From: Crassaminicella indica
Lineage (GTDB): Bacteria; Bacillota; Clostridia; Peptostreptococcales; Thermotaleaceae
Reading direction: 5' to 3'
NCBI RefSeq assembly: GCF_019203185.1
Contig: NZ_CP078093.1
Span: 1,054,001 to 1,118,000, forward strand
Length of the DNA: 64,000 nt
This document shows, piece after piece, positions 33,995 to 42,802 of this stretch (position 1 is its first letter; each line of letters opens with the position of its first letter). Both the position numbers and the translations under genes were made by a program. The notes beneath the pieces are model-generated. The model saw only the letters and a list, made by a program, of their open reading frames with translations, ran no database searches and was not told the DNA's origin.

Positions 33995-35587
33995 ATGGAA
34001 AATAGAAAAAAAGTTATTATTACAGAAAGAGTAGATGAAGAGGGAATAAGACTTCTTGAAAAACATTTGGATGTAGATGTTTGTCTTGATATAACAAGAG
34101 AAGAACTATTAAAAAGAATACCAGAATATGATGCGATTATTGTTAGGAGTGCTACAAAAATTAATGCTGAACTTATGGAAAGAGCATCAAAATTAAAAGT
34201 TGTAGGAAGGGCTGGAAATGGTACGGATAATATAGATTTGGCAGAAGCAACAAAGAGAGGTATTATTGTAGCTAACACACCAGCTAGTAATACTATGTCA
34301 GCTGCTGAACTTGCTATTGCTCTACTTTTAGCCGTATCAAGAAATATTGTAGGGGCAAATAATTATATTAAATCAGGAAAATGGGAAAGAAATAGATTCA
34401 AAGGTGTAGAACTTTACAATAAGACTTTGGGAATTATTGGTCTTGGTAGGATTGGTTCTTTGGTAGCTACGAGAATGAATGCCTTTGGAATGAATGTAAT
34501 TGCATATGACCCATATATTGCGGATGAAAGATTTAAAAGATTTAATGTAGAAAAGAAGAATACTTTAAAAGAATTAATAGAGGAATCTGATTTTATTACA
34601 GTGCATACCCCAAAGACAAAAGAAACATATGGTATGATTGGAGAAAAAGAAATAGAATGGATGAAGCAGGGGGTAAGACTTGTAAATGATGCTAGGGGTG
34701 GTATCATTAATGAAAAAGCATTATTAAAAGGCATTCAAAATGGGAAAATTGCTAGTGTAGGATTAGATGTGCATGAGGAAGAACCTAGCTTTAATAATCC
34801 ATTATTTGAATATGATAATGTTATTGTAACACCACATATTGGAGCAAGCACGATTGAAGCCCAAATCAATGTAGGGGTTACAGTAGCAGAGCAGGTGATT
34901 AATGCATTAAATGGAGAAATTGTACCAAACGCAGTAAACCTTCCTACAATGCATAGAGATGAATTAGCAGTGATGAAGCCGTACATTGAACTTATGGAAA
35001 AGTTAGGGAAAATATATTATCAGCTGCATAATGATTCAATTGAACATGTAAGTATTGAATATTGGGGAAGTATTGCAAAACAAGATACAGAAATGAGTAC
35101 TATTGCATTCATAAAGGGTTTATTAGAACCAGTAGTAGAGGATAAGGTAAATTATATTAATGCAAAGCTTTTAGCAGAACAAAGAGGTATCGGTATAGAA
35201 CAAAGGAAAATAAAAGAAAATTATAATGGATATACAGATTATATAGAAGTAAAGATAAAGACAAAAGAAAAGTTATTTGTCATTGCAGGAAATTTATCTT
35301 CAAAAAGAGAAGGAAGAATTGTAAAAATTGAAGGATACGAAGTAGATATAAATCCAACAAAGCATATGCTATTTGTACAGAATATGGATGTTCCAGGGGT
35401 GATCGGGCATATTGGTATGGTATTAGGAGAAGAAAATATAAACGTTGGAACTATGCAGGTAGGAAGAAATGCTGTAGGAAAAAAAGCATTAATGGTGTTG
35501 ACAATAGATGATGAAGTATCTAATAAAAGCTTAGAAAAATTGATGCAAAAAGAAAATGTGTTATGTGCAAAATATGTAAAGCTTTAA
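33995..35587 (+). CDS. serA: D-3-phosphoglycerate dehydrogenase
   Basis: A 530-residue long-type PGDH, the first step of serine synthesis. It has the substrate loop VGRAGNGTDNIDL, the NAD motif LGIIGLGRIGSLVA, catalytic Arg in NDARGGIINE, Glu in DVHEEEP and His in TPHIGAST, an intervening domain (about 320-450), and a C-terminal ACT domain (about 455-530, QNMDVPGVIGHIG). ATG 33995 follows AGGAGAGG; a frame opening at 33827 would overlap the T-box terminator. Control is by the serine T-box upstream, and ACT suggests feedback by serine. Confidence 0.97.
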   Translation: MENRKKVIITERVDEEGIRLLEKHLDVDVCLDITREELLKRIPEYDAIIVRSATKINAELMERASKLKVVGRAGNGTDNIDLAEATKRGIIVANTPASNTMSAAELAIALLLAVSRNIVGANNYIKSGKWERNRFKGVELYNKTLGIIGLGRIGSLVATRMNAFGMNVIAYDPYIADERFKRFNVEKKNTLKELIEESDFITVHTPKTKETYGMIGEKEIEWMKQGVRLVNDARGGIINEKALLKGIQNGKIASVGLDVHEEEPSFNNPLFEYDNVIVTPHIGASTIEAQINVGVTVAEQVINALNGEIVPNAVNLPTMHRDELAVMKPYIELMEKLGKIYYQLHNDSIEHVSIEYWGSIAKQDTEMSTIAFIKGLLEPVVEDKVNYINAKLLAEQRGIGIEQRKIKENYNGYTDYIEVKIKTKEKLFVIAGNLSSKREGRIVKIEGYEVDINPTKHMLFVQNMDVPGVIGHIGMVLGEENINVGTMQVGRNAVGKKALMVLTIDDEVSNKSLEKLMQKENVLCAKYVKL

Positions 35588-35594
35588 AAATAGG

Positions 35595-35620
35595 CCACCA
35601 TTTAGGTGGTTTATTTTTAC
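35595..35620 (+). terminator. Intrinsic terminator after serA
   Basis: CCACC pairs with GGTGG around ATTTA, followed by TTTATTTTT. Confidence 0.7.
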
Positions 35621-35700
35621 AAAAGAAATACAGGATTATGATATACTATAAGAAGTAAGTGTAAAGGAAATAATTAAATAAAAAATAGTGGAGGAACAAT

Positions 35701-37191
35701 ATGAAAAAAATAGGGATTATATTATTGGCTATATTGTTTTTGTTGACAGGATGTAAGGAAAAAGAAGTAGAGAAGATTACACACCCTACATTGATTGTAA
35801 ATGATTATAATGGGGTTAATCCTGAGAATATAGATCAATATGATATTGAGTTAGCATTTTCTCCAAAGGATCATATTATTAAAGGAAAACAGAGAGTAGA
35901 TTATATAAATAAAGAAAATGCTTCTTTAAAAGAAGTTTATTTTCACTTATATCCAAACAGTTTTAGAAAAAAAGAGACAGCTCCATTTTTGATGAATGAT
36001 TTTGATCGTGCTTATCCTGATGGATTTGAAGCTGGATATATTAATATAGAAAAAGTATCTATTGGGAATAAACCAGTTGCTTTTACATTAGAAGGAGAGG
36101 GACAGACGATCATGAAGGTAGTATTGCCTAAGTCCATAAATTCTAATGAGAGAATTTCAATAGATATGCAATATACAATAAAAATTCCACCTGCTAAAGA
36201 AAGATTTGGTTATAGTGAAGATATATTTAATCTTGGCAACTGGTATCCTATTGCAGCTGTTTATGATGAAACAGGATGGAATTTAGATCCTTATTATCCT
36301 TTAGGAGATCCATTTTATAGCGATGTAAGCAATTATCATGTGCGTATTGAAACACCAAAGGACTTTATTGTTGCAGCATCAGGAAATATTTTGAAAGATA
36401 CAATTGTAGGCGATAAAAGGGTTTGGGAGATAGAGGCAAAGCTCATGAGAGATTTTGCTTTTGTAACCAGCAACCGTTTTGAAGTTGTTGAGAAAGATGT
36501 AGAAGGTACAACACTTAAGATGTATTTTATGAAAGATGTTAAGCAGGGAATAGCAGATAAAGCTATAGAATCAGCAGAAAATGCGTTAAAGACCTTTAAC
36601 AGAGTATATGGAAAATACCCTTATGGTCAGTATTCTGTAGTGCAGACAAATTTCCCTAGTGGTATGGAATATCCAGGGATTGTTTTTATTGGTAAGGATT
36701 ATTATAATGATTATGGAGATTTTTTAGGAATTGTGATTGTACATGAAACAGGTCACCAGTGGTGGTATGGTGTTGTTGGAAATGATGAGATTGATGAGGC
36801 TTGGCTTGATGAAAGTCTGACTACCTATTCAGAGGTCGTTTATACTAGGGAAATGTTTGGAGAAGAAACAGGAAAAGAATACTATCAGTATATGAATGAA
36901 GAACCATATAAAAGTGCATCGTCTTCTATAAGTAATGAAACTATTTTAAGACCGTTAAACAAGTTTGAAGGATGGGATGATTATGGAATTTTGGTATATA
37001 ATAAGGGAGCGATGCTTTTAAATACTCTTTATGAGACATATGGAAAAGAAAAATTTTACGAGATTATGAAGCAATATTATCAAACCTATCAATTTAAAAA
37101 TGCTAAAACAGAAGATTTTAAAAGGGTTTGTGAAGAGGTTGTAGGTGAAAATTTAGATGAACTTTTTAATAAATGGCTGCTTGGAGAATAA
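35701..37191 (+). CDS. M1-family (gluzincin) metallopeptidase lipoprotein
   Basis: A 496-residue surface protein. Lipobox LTGC at about residue 18 marks a lipoprotein. The N-terminal beta-rich domain (about 30-260) and the catalytic domain follow the M1 aminopeptidase layout: SGMEYPGIVFIG (GxMEN-like), HETGHQWWYG (HExxH zinc site) and the third ligand Glu in EAWLDESLTTYSE. It probably trims peptides outside the cell. The start follows GGAGG. It is a single gene ended by a strong hairpin. Confidence 0.93.
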   Translation: MKKIGIILLAILFLLTGCKEKEVEKITHPTLIVNDYNGVNPENIDQYDIELAFSPKDHIIKGKQRVDYINKENASLKEVYFHLYPNSFRKKETAPFLMNDFDRAYPDGFEAGYINIEKVSIGNKPVAFTLEGEGQTIMKVVLPKSINSNERISIDMQYTIKIPPAKERFGYSEDIFNLGNWYPIAAVYDETGWNLDPYYPLGDPFYSDVSNYHVRIETPKDFIVAASGNILKDTIVGDKRVWEIEAKLMRDFAFVTSNRFEVVEKDVEGTTLKMYFMKDVKQGIADKAIESAENALKTFNRVYGKYPYGQYSVVQTNFPSGMEYPGIVFIGKDYYNDYGDFLGIVIVHETGHQWWYGVVGNDEIDEAWLDESLTTYSEVVYTREMFGEETGKEYYQYMNEEPYKSASSSISNETILRPLNKFEGWDDYGILVYNKGAMLLNTLYETYGKEKFYEIMKQYYQTYQFKNAKTEDFKRVCEEVVGENLDELFNKWLLGE

Positions 37192-37196
37192 ATGTA

Positions 37197-37230
37197 AAAA
37201 ACCACAGGAAAAAATACCTGTGGTTTTGTT
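37197..37230 (+). terminator. Intrinsic terminator after M1 peptidase gene
   Basis: AAAACCACAGG pairs with CCTGTGGTTTT. Confidence 0.88.
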
Positions 37231-37270
37231 AATGTTTTTCCTTTAATATATAAGTGGGGGGGGACTTAAT

Positions 37271-38449
37271 TTGAAACGAGTTACAGCAATATTTATAACA
37301 TTTATTTTTTTATTGAATAGTACATTTAGCTTTGCAGATGTTAAAGTAAAAATTAATGCAAGGGCAGCATTACTTATGGAAGAAGAGTCAGGAGAAATAT
37401 TATTTTCTGAGAATATAGATGAAAGCTTTGCACCAGCCAGTATTACAAAATTGATGACTTATCTTGTTGCTATGGAAGCTGTAGAAAAAGGACAAATTTC
37501 TATGAACGATTTAGTAACTATAAGCCCTAGAGCAGCAAGAGAGGCGGGAGCAAGCTATAGATTAAAGGCAGGAGAGATTATAAAGCTAAGAGAACTGATA
37601 GAGGCTATGTTGATTGTTTCTGCAAATGATGCAGCTTTTGCTATTGCAGAGTATGTAGGCGGAAGTATGGAGAATTTCGTAAAAATAATGAATGAAAAAG
37701 CTAAAGAAATAGGAATGGTAAATACACACTTTGTCAATCCTAATGGTATGCCAGAAAAAGACGAAGGAAATATGATGACAGCTAAAGATATAGGTATATT
37801 GGTAAAATACATCATGGATCATTATAAAGAAGAAATATTACCTCTTACAGATCAAGAATTTTATCAAAATAAAAGGAGGAATTTTTATAAAAAAAGTACA
37901 AATGGGTTGTTAAAGGTTATTCCTGATGTAGATGGATTAAAAACAGGATACACAAGAGAAGCAGGTTTTTGTTTAGCTGCTACTATGAATGTAAAGAAAA
38001 AGAATGAAAATGAGAAGGATTTTAGATTGATATCTGTTGTACTTGGAACGGAAAGTGATTTTAATAGAATCCATGAAAGTGAAAAGCTTTTAAATTATGG
38101 AATAGCTAATTTTACAAAGAGAAGAATTATAAAATCAGAGGAAATGATTGGAAAAATTAATTTATGGGGAGCAAAGGAGCTTCCTATCAAGCTTTTAGCT
38201 AAAAAGGATGCTTGGGCATTTGGCGTAAAAAATGGAATAGAAAAAAGTAGAGAGATTTCTTTACTAGATAAAATGCCATTTCCGATTATTAAAGGGCAAA
38301 AGCTTGGGGAATTGAAGGTTACACTATATAATGGAAAGGTTATAACAATGGATCTAATTAGTGATCGAGATATAAAAAAGATTCCTTTTAAAGTATTCAT
38401 AACAAAATTTTGGTCAGTTTTTTCAAGTCTTATTTCAAATATCATGTAA
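37271..38449 (+). CDS. dacF: D-alanyl-D-alanine carboxypeptidase (DacF/PBP5 type)
   Basis: A 392-residue secreted penicillin-binding protein. A signal peptide ends near FSFADV. The S11 active-site motifs are complete: SITK (SxxK), SANDAA (SxN) and LKTGYT (KTG). A C-terminal PBP5-type beta domain (about 270-370) is followed by a final hydrophobic stretch that may anchor the protein in the membrane. It trims the terminal D-Ala from peptidoglycan stem peptides. The start is TTG 37271 behind a run of eight G. The DacF rather than DacA/DacB assignment is tentative. Confidence 0.92.
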   Translation: MKRVTAIFITFIFLLNSTFSFADVKVKINARAALLMEEESGEILFSENIDESFAPASITKLMTYLVAMEAVEKGQISMNDLVTISPRAAREAGASYRLKAGEIIKLRELIEAMLIVSANDAAFAIAEYVGGSMENFVKIMNEKAKEIGMVNTHFVNPNGMPEKDEGNMMTAKDIGILVKYIMDHYKEEILPLTDQEFYQNKRRNFYKKSTNGLLKVIPDVDGLKTGYTREAGFCLAATMNVKKKNENEKDFRLISVVLGTESDFNRIHESEKLLNYGIANFTKRRIIKSEEMIGKINLWGAKELPIKLLAKKDAWAFGVKNGIEKSREISLLDKMPFPIIKGQKLGELKVTLYNGKVITMDLISDRDIKKIPFKVFITKFWSVFSSLISNIM

Positions 38450-38462
38450 TGTATATGTTATA

Positions 38463-38700
38463 TATAGGTAAACAACTTCAAAATGAAATATAAAAGATAG
38501 TTCATTCCAGATAACTTTTGAAAAAACAAAACTTCATTCCATGAAAAAATACTAAACCTTCAAAACTCACTTCGTTCAAACAATGAAGGTTCTTAACGTA
38601 TTTTTCATGAAATTTCAGTAAGTTTTTTTACAAAAGTTATCGAAGTCATTCACTTATCTTTATATATTTCTTTTTTTCATGTTGAAGTTGGATCCCTATA
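38463..38700 (+). repeat. ~235-bp palindromic repeat, copy C
   Basis: It is nearly identical to copy A at 14399-14630, with the same start TAGGTAAACAACTTCAAAA and end TTGAAGTTGGATCCCTATA. It lies between dacF and the tRNA-Arg gene. Directly after it comes GATAAACAA, which resembles the element's other terminus again. Confidence 0.85.
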
Positions 38701-38767
38701 GATAAACAATACTGACATTAAAAAAGAAATATGTAAACATAAGTACAAAGATAAACATATTATAACC

Positions 38768-38796
38768 TTGACAAATGTAAAAAATCGGATTATTCT
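38768..38796 (+). promoter_or_regulatory. tRNA-Arg promoter
   Basis: TTGACA (38768-38773), 17-bp spacer, TATTCT (38791-38796), 15 bp upstream of the tRNA. Confidence 0.75.
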
Positions 38797-38811
38797 ATTA
38801 ATGGTAAACTT

Positions 38812-38887
38812 GCACCCGTAGCTCAGGGGATAGAGCGTCGGTTTCCTAAACCGTGCGTCGGAGGTTCGAATCCTCTCGGGTGTGCCA
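38812..38887 (+). tRNA. tRNA-Arg (anticodon CCT)
   Basis: A 76-nt cloverleaf. Acceptor GCACCCG pairs with CGGGTGT; D-arm TAGCTCAGGGGATAGA; anticodon loop TTCCTAA with anticodon CCT (reads AGG); T-arm GGAGGTTCGAATCCTC; encoded CCA end. The anticodon stem closes with a T-T mismatch at 27-43. An intrinsic terminator follows. tRNA genes are common integration sites, and an accessory island begins right here. Confidence 0.96.
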
Positions 38888-39140
38888 TAATATAGTCTCA
38901 TCTTTCTTGGTTTTTCAAGGAAGATGAGATTTTTTGTTTTGAGGGGAATTTTTAGTTAGTTGCAATTAGTTTCTAAAAAAGGCTAGTTGTCGTCGGCGTT
39001 ACGACGTCAAAAGGACGTCGTGGAGGGGTTAGCGGGTATTAGAGGTTACAAGGAGAGAGGATTAAAGTAAAAAAATTAGTCACAAAAAAGAGATTTAGGA
39101 TAATTGGAGCTGAACCGTACCATAAATAACGGTGGTTTTT
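38888..39140 (+). repeat. tRNA-linked direct repeat R1
   Basis: It contains the tRNA terminator hairpin (CTCATCTTTC with GGAAGATGAG, 38897-38936). A conserved core follows (TTTTTAGTTAGTTGCAATTA, then TTGTCGTCGGCGTTACGACG and a perfect ACGACGTC-AAAAG-GACGTCGT dyad at 39001-39021). It ends with GAACCGTACCATAAATAACG. The same series of motifs recurs at 39140-39385 and 42455-42655 in diverged form. No coding is seen. Confidence 0.65.
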
Positions 39141-39385
39141 TAAATTAAAATTCTCTTGGTAAAACTATGAATATTACTCTGTTTTCTTAGATTTATAAGG
39201 AAGATGGGGGTTTATATTGTATGGGCTTTTTAGTTAGTTGCTAGTTGTTTCTAAAACTCTTAGTTGTTATCGTCGTTACGATGTCAAAAGGACCTCGTGG
39301 AGAGAAACAAAATGAACTAAAAAAATCAGTGATAAAAAGAGATTTAATGTAATTAGGGTCGAATTGCAGTATAAATAAAGGAAAA
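39140..39385 (+). repeat. tRNA-linked direct repeat R2
   Basis: A diverged copy of R1: TTTTTAGTTAGTTGCTAGTT, TTATCGTCGTTACGATGTCA then AAAGGACCTCGTGGAGA, AAAAAGAGATTTAATGTAAT and AGTATAAATAA in the same order. The left arm of the terminator hairpin is lost. It ends just upstream of the dGTPase-like gene, whose promoter TATAAT-like box is at about 39401. Confidence 0.6.
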
Positions 39386-39455
39386 ATAAACTGATTATGT
39401 TATAATTAAATACAGTATAAAAAGTTCATATTACAGATAAAGGGGATTTGGATAT

Positions 39456-40847
39456 ATGAGTGAGAGTGTACAAAGCATTAAAACTAGTGTAAAAGGGGAA
39501 GAATTAGAAAAAAGAGAAAATAAGTATATATGTGAATGGGGTACAAAATATAATGAAAAGAATTTAGATAAAGAAAAGGATTCAAATGAAGAAACAAATA
39601 GAACATATTTCAGAAGACAGAGAGATAGAATATTATATACTGGAGGATTTAGAAGGTTACAAGATAAAACACAAGTAATAGCAGCAACAAAAACTGGAGA
39701 TCATAGAACCCGATTAACACATTCATTAGAAGTGGAACAAATAGCAATTAGTATGGCAGATGCATTAGGATTAAATAGACATTTAGTAGCAGCTATATCA
39801 TTAGGACATGATGTAGGACATACTCCTTTTGGGCATGCGGTTGAGAAATTTTTAAATGAGAAATTAAAAGAGAAAGGTGGATTTTCTCATGCTGTACAAA
39901 GTGTTAGATATTTAAAAGATAGAAAAGTAAAGTTATCAAAAGAAGTTTTTGAGGGAATATTAAAACATGATACAGATGTATATGCTGGTGGTTATAATAA
40001 AAAACAATTTGACTGTACTGAATATAATCCTTTAGAACCAGGGAATTTAGAAGCACAAGTTGTTTATTGGGCAGATAAAATAGCATATTTAAGCCATGAT
40101 TTTGAAGATTTTTATAAAACGGAGATTTATGAGAATGCTATAAAGAATGATAAAAAATTAGAAACAAAATTAAAAGAAACTTTAGCAGAACTTATACCAG
40201 CTAAAAAAGACAAAATCTTAGAAGACATAAATAACTTTAAAACGAGAGACTTGATAAGAAATGTATTAAGTAACTTAATAGATGAAAGTTTAAAAACTCT
40301 TAATGAATTAAAAGGGTCAACAACGTTAGATCAGAAGACAATAAAAGAGAAAACAAAAGAAAGAATATTAGAGATTGAAAAAAACTTAGAAATTGATGGC
40401 TTGAAAATTGGTAAAATAGAAGAAAGAATGTCAGATATTGAAGGAAACTCACAGATGGCTGAGGATGAGAAAAAAGCTGAAATAAAAAATATGAAAAAGA
40501 AGATAAAAAAGATAAAAAAGAAAGCTTATCAAAAAGGGTTAATTATTAACTTTGAAGATAAATATAGTAAAAGTTATTCTGCTTTAAGGGATATATTGAA
40601 TGAACATTATGTAATGAGCTCAGAGGTACAAAAATCAGATAAGAAAGCTGTAAGAATAGTAGAGGCGTTATATAATAAATTTATAACCAATATTGAAGAA
40701 CTACCTGTGAATTTTCAAAATAGAATAAAGAGTGATACAAGTAAAAAAGAGAGAATAGTTGCTGATTATATAGCTAGTATGAGTGATAGATATGCAGAAG
40801 AAGTATATGATAATTTAAATTCAATAGGTAGTTATTACAAGTATTAA
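39456..40847 (+). CDS. dGTPase-like deoxynucleotide triphosphohydrolase (HD superfamily)
   Basis: A 463-residue HD hydrolase of the dGTPase family, which splits dGTP (or other dNTPs) into nucleoside and triphosphate. All metal ligands are visible: RTRLTHSLEVEQIA (His89), ISLGHDVGHTPFGHA (His118-Asp119) and VYWADKIAYLSHD (Asp207). FRRQRDRILYTGGFRRLQDKTQV matches the substrate-side N-terminal segment. Residues ~225-375 form a long Lys/Glu-rich coiled-coil insertion not typical of housekeeping dGTPases. The next gene starts 22 bp downstream. Some dGTPases are known anti-phage factors that drain dNTPs; island location makes that role likely here, by inference. Confidence 0.9.
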   Translation: MSESVQSIKTSVKGEELEKRENKYICEWGTKYNEKNLDKEKDSNEETNRTYFRRQRDRILYTGGFRRLQDKTQVIAATKTGDHRTRLTHSLEVEQIAISMADALGLNRHLVAAISLGHDVGHTPFGHAVEKFLNEKLKEKGGFSHAVQSVRYLKDRKVKLSKEVFEGILKHDTDVYAGGYNKKQFDCTEYNPLEPGNLEAQVVYWADKIAYLSHDFEDFYKTEIYENAIKNDKKLETKLKETLAELIPAKKDKILEDINNFKTRDLIRNVLSNLIDESLKTLNELKGSTTLDQKTIKEKTKERILEIEKNLEIDGLKIGKIEERMSDIEGNSQMAEDEKKAEIKNMKKKIKKIKKKAYQKGLIINFEDKYSKSYSALRDILNEHYVMSSEVQKSDKKAVRIVEALYNKFITNIEELPVNFQNRIKSDTSKKERIVADYIASMSDRYAEEVYDNLNSIGSYYKY

Positions 40848-40869
40848 AATTTAATTTTAAGGTGATTTT

Positions 40870-42291
40870 ATGAAGAATGAAATAGTTATGAAAGATGAAA
40901 AGTTAAATTCTATTGTAGAGTTTAACTTTGGGAATATAGCACAGTTTGTTAGTTTTGGTATCACTGAAAAAAATAAATTGAGATTTGTTCATATAAATAA
41001 ATATAAAAATAAAGAAGGACTTCAAGAGAAAGAATTGATTGAGAAATTAATAGATTCTGCTCCTTCGAGAGCTGTGAATATAAGAAGTTACAGTTTAGAT
41101 GCCATGAAAGGGAATAAGTTAATTTTCAACAAAAAACGTGAAGATATTGATGAAATATTAGATATTATAAAAAATAATAAGGTAGAAGGAAAGTATTCAA
41201 TAGTTAATGAGAATATTGATATAAATGATGGGGGAGTATCTGGCGTTGTATTAGGAGATACTATTGAATTCTCTCCAAAAGATACACCAAAATGTGTTGA
41301 TAAAGAGGGAATTTGCTCATTACCTAAAGAATTTGGATATAGCATTTTAGAAAAAGTATACGGTTTCAGACCAGAAATAAATTTTAATGAAAATTATAGA
41401 GTAGAATTTAGTATACATCCAAATAGACAAGGGGTAGGGAAAAAGCACACTATTATATGGGAATATGAAGAGTATAATAATATAAGTCATGAGAACATAA
41501 TAACATGGCCAAATAATTTTTCTAAATTTATTGGAGATAAAGCATTTGGGTTATTACTAGCAGATACTTTAGGCATAAAAGTGCCACAAACTACTGTTAT
41601 ATCTAGAAATATAGCACCTTTTACATTTGGTAAAGCAACTGGATTACATGAAAAATGGATAAGAACATGTCCAATTGTTAAGGAGCCAGGGAAATATTAT
41701 ACTGGGGATAGTTGGATAGACCCTTTTGAACTTATGAATATTGAAGAAAACAAAGGTGATAATGATATTAATATAGCGTCTATACTTTCTCAAGATGCAG
41801 TGGAAGCAGTTTTTTCAGGGGCATCTATAATAAGGAAGAATATGGAAGAAGATGTTATAGAGGGTGTTGCAGGTAAAGGCAGTGCTTTTATGATTGGAGA
41901 AGAAAGACTGTATAATCTACCAAATGATGTTATTAGAGAAGTTAAAAGGCTAAACAATAAAATACGAAGTTATTATAGATATATAGGTGAGGTATCAACA
42001 GAATGGGTTTATGATGGAGAGCATGTATGGGTAGTTCAATTGAATCAATTAAAATCAAGTGGAAATAAAAGTGTAATAGTTGAAGGCAATCCATTATATT
42101 ATAAAGAATTTGATGTAAGTAATGGTCTAGATGAACTTAGAAAATTAATTACAAAATTAGAAAGAAAAGATATAGGAATTGAATTAGTTGGTAATATAGG
42201 AGTCACAAGTCATTTTGGAGATTTGTTAAGATTGTCTAAGATACCGTCAAAATTAAGGTATGATGGAAAGACTAAGAATAATATATTGTAA
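40870..42291 (+). CDS. ATP-grasp / PEP-synthase-N-like protein of unknown role
   Basis: A 473-residue soluble protein that I do not recognise as a named family. Its C-terminal half resembles the nucleotide-binding domain of PEP synthase/PPDK: KVPQTTVISR, a glycine-rich EGVAGKGSAFMIG, and STEWVYDGEHVWVVQLNQL, matching the 'EW..DG..y.lQ.RP' end of those domains. The His and PEP domains are absent, and an early RSYS could be the weak counterpart of 'vRSS'. A middle part (VEFSIHPNRQGVGKKHTIIWE) looks beta-rich. It follows the dGTPase gene by 22 bp with AAGGTGAT as ribosome site, so it is likely its partner. Confidence 0.6.
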   Translation: MKNEIVMKDEKLNSIVEFNFGNIAQFVSFGITEKNKLRFVHINKYKNKEGLQEKELIEKLIDSAPSRAVNIRSYSLDAMKGNKLIFNKKREDIDEILDIIKNNKVEGKYSIVNENIDINDGGVSGVVLGDTIEFSPKDTPKCVDKEGICSLPKEFGYSILEKVYGFRPEINFNENYRVEFSIHPNRQGVGKKHTIIWEYEEYNNISHENIITWPNNFSKFIGDKAFGLLLADTLGIKVPQTTVISRNIAPFTFGKATGLHEKWIRTCPIVKEPGKYYTGDSWIDPFELMNIEENKGDNDINIASILSQDAVEAVFSGASIIRKNMEEDVIEGVAGKGSAFMIGEERLYNLPNDVIREVKRLNNKIRSYYRYIGEVSTEWVYDGEHVWVVQLNQLKSSGNKSVIVEGNPLYYKEFDVSNGLDELRKLITKLERKDIGIELVGNIGVTSHFGDLLRLSKIPSKLRYDGKTKNNIL

Positions 42292-42308
42292 AACATATAG
42301 TGTGTGTA

Positions 42309-42372
42309 ATAAACGGTATATTTTCCTAAAAAGTGGCATGATAAATATCGGCTCGGGAGGTATGCCGTTTAT
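42309..42372. repeat. Inverted repeat downstream of the dGTPase cassette
   Basis: ATAAACGGTATA (42309-42320) is mirrored, with one wobble, by TATGCCGTTTAT (42361-42372) across a 40-nt loop. No T run follows, so it is a weak candidate terminator or a processing or protein-binding hairpin. Confidence 0.4.
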
Positions 42373-42454
42373 GACTTTTAGCAGATGAAAAGTGGAAAAA
42401 GCACATAGATAAAGTTAAATAACCAATATATATTCTTAAAAACCATAGTTATAG

Positions 42455-42655
42455 CGAAATGATGAACCATACCATAAATAACGGCGGTTTTGTTGATGAG
42501 TTGAAAGGTAGAATATTGAATTTTTCTTAGATGTACTGGAATATAGCCTCATTCTCTTTGGTTTTCCAAGGGACGTGGTTTTTTGTTTTGTGGGGGAATT
42601 TTAGTTAGTTGTTATTAGTTTTTAAAAAGTCGTAGTTGTCGTTGGGAAGGGCTTG
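42455..42655 (+). repeat. Direct repeat R3 downstream of the dGTPase cassette
   Basis: It contains GAACCATACCATAAATAACG, an AATATAGCCTCATTCTCTTT hairpin segment matching the tRNA terminator of R1, and GGGGGAATTTTAGTTAGTTG followed by CGTAGTTGTCGTTG. The order of motifs is the same as in the R1-R2 junction. Thus diverged copies bracket the two-gene dGTPase cassette. The rest of the gap from 42292 to 42802 shows no coding. Confidence 0.6.
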
Positions 42656-42802
42656 AAAATGAGTAGTAATTTCAATAAAGATTGTAATAATATGACATGT
42701 ATGATAAAATATAAATTTTATAAAATAGGTATAAGGTATTAAATTTTAAATTCAAGTATGATAATATATATGGTGTAGAATCAATATTAAGGGGATAGTA
42801 TT

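Noticed and set aside
38677-38901. A 74-codon minus-strand ORF reading GTPERIRTSDARFRKPTLYPL
   Set aside because: It is the antisense translation of tRNA-Arg, a well-known false protein seen opposite tRNA genes in many genomes.
39904-40086. Minus-strand ORF inside the dGTPase-like gene, as an antitoxin candidate
   Set aside because: It has no ribosome site and only Leu/His-rich antisense composition.
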